This document shows, piece after piece, positions 6,922-11,060 of a DNA stretch of 11,060 nt. The DNA is taken from positions 1 through 11,060 of the forward strand of contig RFIM01000087.1 of NCBI GenBank assembly GCA_003695215.1, in the 5' to 3' direction. Made by a program: the position numbers and the translations under genes. Each line of letters opens with the position of its first letter. The stretch's first letter is position 1. A model generated the notes under the pieces. It made no database searches and had not been told where the DNA came from. It worked only from the letters and a program-made list of their open reading frames with translations. Origin of the DNA: Chloroflexota bacterium (GTDB taxonomy: Bacteria > Chloroflexota > Anaerolineae > Aggregatilineales > UBA2796).

Positions 6922-7635
6922 TCAGCGCTCAACAATGCGCACTGAGATCAGGCGATCGCCTGCTCGTGTCGCCGTCTGCGGATCGCGTGGCGTCAGGCGC
7001 TCGACCACGTCCATGCCTTCCACCACTTGCCCGAAGATAGTGTAGCCAGGGCCTTGCGCGCTCGGGTTCAAGTTGGGCACAGGTGCGTAGGTGATGAAGA
7101 ACTGGCTGCCCGCTGAGTTGGGATCGTTCGTGCGCGCCATGCCGACCACGCCAACGCGATCATAGCTGGCCAGCGGGCTGACCTCGAGCGGCAAGCGATA
7201 GCCAGGCCCGCCATCGCCGCGCCCTGTCGGATCGCCGCCTTGCGCCACAAAGCCTGAGATGACCCGATGGAAGGTCGTGCCGTCATAGAAGCCTTGCCGC
7301 GCCAGGAAGATGAACGAATTGACGTGCTGCGGTGCGATCTCAGGATAGAGCTGGATGACGATCCGACCTTTCTCAGTGGTCAGGATTGCGCAGTAGGTCT
7401 TGGTCGTATCCAGCTTTTGATCCTCAGGCGCCGCGTAGCTGCTCGGGCGGCTAGCAGGCGGCGTGTAGTCAGGATCGCTCACGCCGACGCAAGCGCCTTG
7501 CCCAACGGCCACAGGGCGGAAGTTGGCGGTCGAAGGCGCTGTAGGCACGATAGGCGTGTTGGTCGGTATAGTCTGGACGTTGCTGCAGGCGCTGATCAAG
7601 AGTGCCAAAGCAGCCAGTTGCATCAAACGCTTCAT
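6922..7635 (-). CDS. Lipoprotein cyclophilin-type peptidyl-prolyl cis-trans isomerase
   Basis: A 237-aa exported isomerase that catalyses cis-trans isomerisation of X-Pro bonds, probably on the outer face of the cytoplasmic membrane. The start at 7635 is supported by AGGAG 5 bases upstream and by the signal peptide it creates: KR, a hydrophobic stretch, and lipobox ISAC with lipidated Cys17. The frame extends 21 codons further upstream into the ABC-F gene, but that extension would bury the signal peptide. Residues 18-75 are a Pro/Thr/Ser-rich linker. The cyclophilin domain (~80-237) shows FHRV with catalytic Arg124, QGGDP (132-136), GSQFFI (177-182) and FGQVVEGMDVV (201-211). Cys49 and Cys82 could pair outside the cell. 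It lies between the ABC-F gene (25-base gap) and tsaD (12-base gap). Confidence 0.95.
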   Translation of the reverse strand: MKRLMQLAALALLISACSNVQTIPTNTPIVPTAPSTANFRPVAVGQGACVGVSDPDYTPPASRPSSYAAPEDQKLDTTKTYCAILTTEKGRIVIQLYPEIAPQHVNSFIFLARQGFYDGTTFHRVISGFVAQGGDPTGRGDGGPGYRLPLEVSPLASYDRVGVVGMARTNDPNSAGSQFFITYAPVPNLNPSAQGPGYTIFGQVVEGMDVVERLTPRDPQTATRAGDRLISVRIVER

Positions 7636-7640
7636 ATGAG

Positions 7641-7645
7641 CTCCT
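7641..7645 (-). promoter_or_regulatory. Shine-Dalgarno site of the cyclophilin lipoprotein
   Basis: AGGAG on the minus strand, 5 bases ahead of the ATG at 7635. It fixes the start that gives an intact lipoprotein signal peptide. Confidence 0.7.
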
Positions 7646-7660
7646 GTGGTGATCGAATTT

Positions 7661-9673
7661 TCAGGCGAGCAAGGTTTCCCACTCGCGCAGATGCGCATCT
7701 AGCGCGCTCTGCGCTTGGGCGTAGGCTTCGCCGAGCGTTCGCACGCGCTCGACATCGCCATTGGCGCTCGCAAGGGCAAGCTCAGCTTCAAGGCGCGCCA
7801 GATCGGTTTCCAGTTGGTGGATATCTGCTTCGATCTGCGCCACGCGCTTCTCGCGCTCACGCGTTGAGAGGCCATCCGCCTTATTGGCACGGTGCGGCGC
7901 CTCTGAGCGGCGCGCTTGGCGTGCTGTGGCGTTGGCAGCGGCTGTAGCAGCTTTCGTCGCCTCGCGCTCAGCCAAATAGGCGCTGTAAGTGCCGACGAAG
8001 ACGTCTAGCTGACCTGGACGCGCTGACCAGATTTGCGTGGCGAGCGCGTTGATCAGATAACGGTCATGGCTGACCAGCAAGATCGTACCTTCGAATTGCG
8101 CTAGGATATCCTGCAGCACTTCTTGCGCGGGAATGTCCAGATGATTAGTCGGCTCGTCCAGCAACAGCAAGTTAGCGCCACTCAGCGCCAATTTCGCCAG
8201 AGCCAGGCGGCCGCGCTCGCCGCCGCTGAGCGTGCTGACCGTGCGGAAGACGTCGTCGCCTGTGAATAGGAAATTGGCGAGATGATCGCGCGCTTGGCTG
8301 ATCGGCTGCTCGCGCACGCTGAGAATCTCATCCAGCAGCGTCCGCTCTTCACTCAGCGACTCGTGCGCTTGCGCGAAGTAGCCAATCTTGACTTGCGCGC
8401 CGAGTTTGCGCTCGCCCGCCAAAGGCGGTAAAGCGCCCAGCAAGGTCTTGAGCAAGGTCGACTTGCCGACTCCGTTCGGCCCGATGATGGCAGCCACTTC
8501 GCCACGGTAGAGCGTCAGATCGGGCACGCGCAAGAGCGGCGCTTGCGCCGCGTAGCCAACAACCAAGTTGTGCGTCATCAGCACCTTATCGCCGCTGCGC
8601 GCGCCGCTTTGCAAATTCAAGCGCATGCGCACTTGGCGCGGGCGCACGCTGGACGGCTTGAGCGCCTTGATGGCTGCTTCAGCTTCGGCCACGGTATAAA
8701 GCCGCACGCCGCCCACGCCTGTCTCTGACCAACTGCGCGCGTTTTTATAGGCGATCAAGCCAAGCTGCTCAATGGCGGCTAGCTCGCGGCTGAGGATGCG
8801 CAACTTGCCGATAGCGCGCGCATTGGTGCTTTCGCGGGCGATGTTGCGCTTGATGAAGTCCAGGTCGGCTAGCAGGCGCTCGCGCTCGCTCTCAAAGAGC
8901 TTCAGATGATAGTCCCAGCGCGCTTGGCGTTGCGCTAGATAGGCGCTGTAGTTGCCGCTGTAGCTCTCAAGCCTGCCGCAATCCAATTCCCAGATGGTGT
9001 TGACCACGCGATCCATGAAGTAGCGGTCATGGCTGACCAAGAGCAAGGCGCCGCGCCAAGCGCTCAGGTAGCCTTCGAGCCATTCAATAGCTTGAACATC
9101 TAGATGGTTAGTCGGCTCGTCCAGAACCAATAGCTCGGGCTGCTGTAGGAGCAATTTGGCGAGCAAGGCGCGCGTTCGCTGCCCGCCGCTCAGCAGCGAG
9201 AGCGGCTTGTGATAGGCGTCGGCTTCAAAGCCAAGCCCTTGGAGCACCTGCTTGATGCGCGTCTCATAAGTGTAGCCGCCATCACGCTCGAAGGCGTGTT
9301 GCGCCGCGCCATAACGTTCCAGCAGCTCGGCGTCATCAGGGCGTTCGCTGATCTGCTGCGCCATCTGGAGCAGGGCAGCTTCACGGCGCTGCAGCGCTTC
9401 AAAAGCGCTCAGCATTTCTTCCCACAGCGTTTGCGCACTGAGCAACTCAGGGCGTTGTGGCAAGTAGCCGATGCGCAAGCCGCGCATGCGGTTGATAGTG
9501 CCACTGCTCGGCTCATCCTGACCGACCAAAATACGGATGAGCGTGGTCTTGCCTGCGCCGTTGGGCCCGACTAGCGCGATTTTTGCGCCGTGTGGAATCT
9601 CGAGGCTGATGCCGCTGAAGATATCTTTAGCGCCGAAGGCTTTGCTCAGACCTGCCGCACTCAGGATGGACAT
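7661..9673 (-). CDS. ABC-F family ATP-binding protein
   Basis: A 670-aa soluble protein with two ABC ATPase domains and no membrane domain, the ABC-F pattern (Uup, EttA, YdiF and related). These proteins act on the ribosome, in translation or antibiotic protection, rather than in transport. Domain 1 has Walker A GPNGAGKT (36-43), signature LSGGQ (161-165), Walker B LLVLDEP (181-187) and SHDR (214-217). Domain 2 has GPNGVGKS (398-405), LSGGE (482-486), LLLLDEP (502-508) and SHDR (535-538). The interdomain linker (~240-365) contains the long charged helices expected of the P-site tRNA interaction motif. Residues ~565-605 are an Ala/Arg-rich linker and 605-670 a C-terminal coiled coil, as in Uup/YdiF-type members. 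The exact subfamily cannot be fixed by eye. The ATG lies 24 bases after the receiver-like gene, without a clear ribosome site. Confidence 0.95.
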   Translation of the reverse strand: MSILSAAGLSKAFGAKDIFSGISLEIPHGAKIALVGPNGAGKTTLIRILVGQDEPSSGTINRMRGLRIGYLPQRPELLSAQTLWEEMLSAFEALQRREAALLQMAQQISERPDDAELLERYGAAQHAFERDGGYTYETRIKQVLQGLGFEADAYHKPLSLLSGGQRTRALLAKLLLQQPELLVLDEPTNHLDVQAIEWLEGYLSAWRGALLLVSHDRYFMDRVVNTIWELDCGRLESYSGNYSAYLAQRQARWDYHLKLFESERERLLADLDFIKRNIARESTNARAIGKLRILSRELAAIEQLGLIAYKNARSWSETGVGGVRLYTVAEAEAAIKALKPSSVRPRQVRMRLNLQSGARSGDKVLMTHNLVVGYAAQAPLLRVPDLTLYRGEVAAIIGPNGVGKSTLLKTLLGALPPLAGERKLGAQVKIGYFAQAHESLSEERTLLDEILSVREQPISQARDHLANFLFTGDDVFRTVSTLSGGERGRLALAKLALSGANLLLLDEPTNHLDIPAQEVLQDILAQFEGTILLVSHDRYLINALATQIWSARPGQLDVFVGTYSAYLAEREATKAATAAANATARQARRSEAPHRANKADGLSTREREKRVAQIEADIHQLETDLARLEAELALASANGDVERVRTLGEAYAQAQSALDAHLREWETLLA

Positions 9674-9697
9674 GCCATCAGTTTAGCATGCGATCGG

Positions 9698-10129
9698 CTA
9701 GCTTTGCAAGCTGCCGCGCAGGAGTTGATTGACGATGCGCGTCAAGTGGTTGAGTGTATCGGCGCGCCGCTGCAGCACAATCACGCGGTCGGGCAGTTCC
9801 TCAGGCTTGAGCATATCCATGCGCATGGCATCAGCCAGGATGATCAAAGGCGTGGTTGCCATCCAGCCATACCGATCGGTATGCTGCAAGCGCAGCCATT
9901 CCAGAGCGTCAACGCCGCTATCGCTATCATCATAGACGATGAAGAGCGCGGGCTGATACTTGTGAGCGTAATTGAGCGCATCCTGATAGCTTGTCACATT
10001 GAAGACTTCATAGCCTTGCGAGATCAAGCGATCTTGATAGGGATCAAGCGCGAAGGGCACGTTGAACAGCTTGAGGATTCGGATGCGATTAGGCTCAGGC
10101 TTCTCTTGCCTGAAAGGTAGCGCGCTCAT
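9698..10129 (-). CDS. Stand-alone receiver-like protein with degenerate active site
   Basis: A 143-aa single-domain protein resembling a CheY-type receiver. The segment LFIVYDDSDSGVDALEWLR (62-80) aligns without gaps to the beta3 region of receivers, placing Asp67 at the phospho-acceptor position and GVDALE over the usual G-x-D-G-x-E. TPLIILAD (93-100) matches beta4, but Ala99 replaces the conserved Thr/Ser. The beta1 strand RILKLFNVP (15-25) lacks the acidic pair that binds Mg2+, and in beta5 RVIVLQRR (115-122) the conserved Lys-Pro is Gln-Arg. It is therefore likely a pseudo-receiver, or one not switched by ordinary phosphorylation. No output domain follows. The start ATG at 10129 has AGAAGG 13 bases upstream, rather far for a ribosome site. 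It precedes the ABC-F gene by 24 bases. A link to the histidine kinase 4 kb away is possible but not shown. Confidence 0.72.
   Translation of the reverse strand: MSALPFRQEKPEPNRIRILKLFNVPFALDPYQDRLISQGYEVFNVTSYQDALNYAHKYQPALFIVYDDSDSGVDALEWLRLQHTDRYGWMATTPLIILADAMRMDMLKPEELPDRVIVLQRRADTLNHLTRIVNQLLRGSLQS
9868..9883. repeat. Perfect 16-base palindrome inside the receiver-like gene
   Basis: CATACCGATCGGTATG reads the same on both strands and has no loop. It lies in the coding region at residues HTDRYG. It could be an operator-like site, or chance. Confidence 0.5.
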
Positions 10130-10184
10130 GGTCGGATTTCTGCCTTCTAAAAGCTCTCTTACGGTCTGTGGCCTCTCGGCGCGT
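10130..10184. other. Short intergenic gap between receiver-like and membrane protein genes
   Basis: Fifty-five bases with no convincing promoter, hairpin-plus-T terminator or small gene on either strand. It is the widest gap within the right-hand gene run, so a transcript boundary here is possible but not visible. Confidence 0.5.
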
Positions 10185-11060
10185 TCACTCTGGGCTTGGC
10201 GTCAGGGCTTGTGCTAACGAAGCGTATAAGGTTGCGCCTACTTGATATAACACCAAACGCTCAGGAAAGCGTCTCACAAATTCGGGCACTTCTTCGGGCT
10301 CGAAGAGTCTTGCTACAATTATATCACTTTTCAGGTAAGGGTCGGTCAGGGCGAGCAAGGCGCCATAATCGCGCCAATTGTCGCGTTCGCCTTCGCGCTT
10401 GAGGACGACAACCAGCGTGGGCTGTTCAGGTGCGCCTAGCGCCGCGCGCATGGCGTTCACAGCGGCAATTTGTGCGCGGCTGATGTTGTTATAGCCGTAC
10501 AAGCCGTTCGACCAGTTCGGCGGCAGTGGCTCGCGCAGGCGCGCAGGCGTGTAGCCGAGCAGGCTGGCAGCACAGGCGATCAGCAGCGCCGCGTAGCCTA
10601 TCCAGCGCCGCGGCAGCTTGCCTATAAGCGCCACCAGGCCGTAAGCGACCACCAGGCAGGCGCCAAAAATGCCTTCATAGTAGTAGCGCACGCTGTAGAC
10701 GGCGCCGCCATGCACAACCGAGCCGATCCAGTAGAACAGCCCGCTGATGACCAAAGCGGCGAAGAAACCGAAGCTCAACCATAGCGCGGCGTGCTTGCGC
10801 CCGCTGAGCAGCCCGAGCGCCATCAGCAGCCAGCCCAGCCCGACGCCAAAACCATAGCCCAGGTGTTCGCGCAGAGCCCGCTCGATATCGGCGTGCAGCG
10901 TCCAGCCGAAGGTATCGCGAAACCAGACGGTCAGGTCGGCGCGCAAGTTGCGGAAAGCCCATGTCAGCGAGTGTCCGCCGCGATTCAGCCCATAGCCTTC
11001 GCCAAAGCCAATCTTATCGTACGGCCAATACATGGCGTAGGTGTTGGCGAACGGATCGCC
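10185..11060 (-). CDS. Polytopic membrane protein, probable GT39-like glycosyltransferase (N-terminus outside window)
   Basis: The frame is open to the right edge, so this is the C-terminal 291 residues of a longer protein; the internal Met at 11033 is not a start. The visible part begins with DPFANTY and YWPYDKIGFGEGYG, followed by GGHSLTWAFRNL, a lumenal-type loop that I associate with GT39/PMT-like membrane glycosyltransferases in Chloroflexota-like genomes. Four hydrophobic segments follow (near residues 64-84, 91-116, 133-152 and 155-174), the second ending in GSVVHGGA before the aromatic VRYYYE motif. The last ~110 residues are soluble and end after a stretch on bearing FVRRFPERLVLYQVG. 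Members of this superfamily move sugar from a lipid carrier to protein or lipid at the outer face of the membrane. The catalytic N-terminal acidic motif cannot be checked here, so the enzyme class is only a moderate call; the membrane nature is clear. Confidence 0.7.
   Translation of the reverse strand, partial: GDPFANTYAMYWPYDKIGFGEGYGLNRGGHSLTWAFRNLRADLTVWFRDTFGWTLHADIERALREHLGYGFGVGLGWLLMALGLLSGRKHAALWLSFGFFAALVISGLFYWIGSVVHGGAVYSVRYYYEGIFGACLVVAYGLVALIGKLPRRWIGYAALLIACAASLLGYTPARLREPLPPNWSNGLYGYNNISRAQIAAVNAMRAALGAPEQPTLVVVLKREGERDNWRDYGALLALTDPYLKSDIIVARLFEPEEVPEFVRRFPERLVLYQVGATLYASLAQALTPSPE

Noticed and set aside
6951..6960. GGCGATCGCC, containing the cyanobacterial HIP1 octamer
   Set aside because: Only one clear copy was seen in 11 kb, so there is no HIP1-like enrichment.
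7636..7698. Upstream extension of the cyclophilin by 21 codons
   Set aside because: It overlaps the ABC-F gene end and would hide the lipoprotein signal peptide; AGGAG supports the later start.
7267..7947. Plus-strand open frame of 226 codons
   Set aside because: Antisense to the cyclophilin and ABC-F genes, crossing their boundary; composition is Arg/Ala-rich shadow sequence.
9590..10120. Plus-strand open frame of 176 codons
   Set aside because: Antisense to the receiver-like gene and the ABC-F start; no family features.

Overview
The window is about 60% G+C by eye and is packed with bacterial protein genes. The longest gap without a gene is the ~195-base divergent intergenic region at 3857-4051. 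I found no rRNA, tRNA, CRISPR array, insertion sequence or clear terminator. The gene content (CHAT- and TIR-type proteins, a soluble GAF-PAS histidine kinase, a lipoprotein cyclophilin, a GT39-like membrane protein) suggests Chloroflexota, perhaps Anaerolineae-like. That is an impression from family resemblance, not a phylogenetic result.

Left block (1-3856, minus strand): three genes read toward the left edge as one probable operon. First comes a 310-aa protein I do not recognise ('protein X'). After 12 bases comes a CHAT-domain cysteine peptidase with an intact His/Cys dyad. Sharing a GTGA overlap with it is a protein with an N-terminal TIR-like domain and a long TPR array that runs off the window. 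CHAT, TIR and TPR modules are typical of bacterial immunity and regulated-death systems, so this cassette is the main candidate for an undescribed system.

Centre (3857-5896): a divergent promoter region, then a soluble GAF-PAS-HisKA-HATPase histidine kinase on the plus strand, read from a good sigma70-like promoter (TTGACC, 18-base spacer, TATGAT). The last 52 bases of the kinase gene overlap the end of tsaD tail to tail.

Right block (5845-11060, minus strand): in transcription order, the C-terminal part of a GT39-like polytopic membrane protein (cut by the window edge), a small receiver-like protein with a degenerate active site, a two-domain ABC-F ATPase, a lipoprotein cyclophilin-type peptidyl-prolyl isomerase, and TsaD (tRNA t6A synthesis). 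Spacers between the last four are 24, 25 and 12 bases, so they are probably co-transcribed.

Across all genes the tetranucleotide CCGG is nearly absent (three copies found by eye, against roughly 80 expected from composition), while GCGC is very common. In the two genes I tallied codon by codon, proline is never CCG when the next codon starts with G (0 of 21), but is CCG in 17 of 34 other cases. This looks like active avoidance of CCGG.
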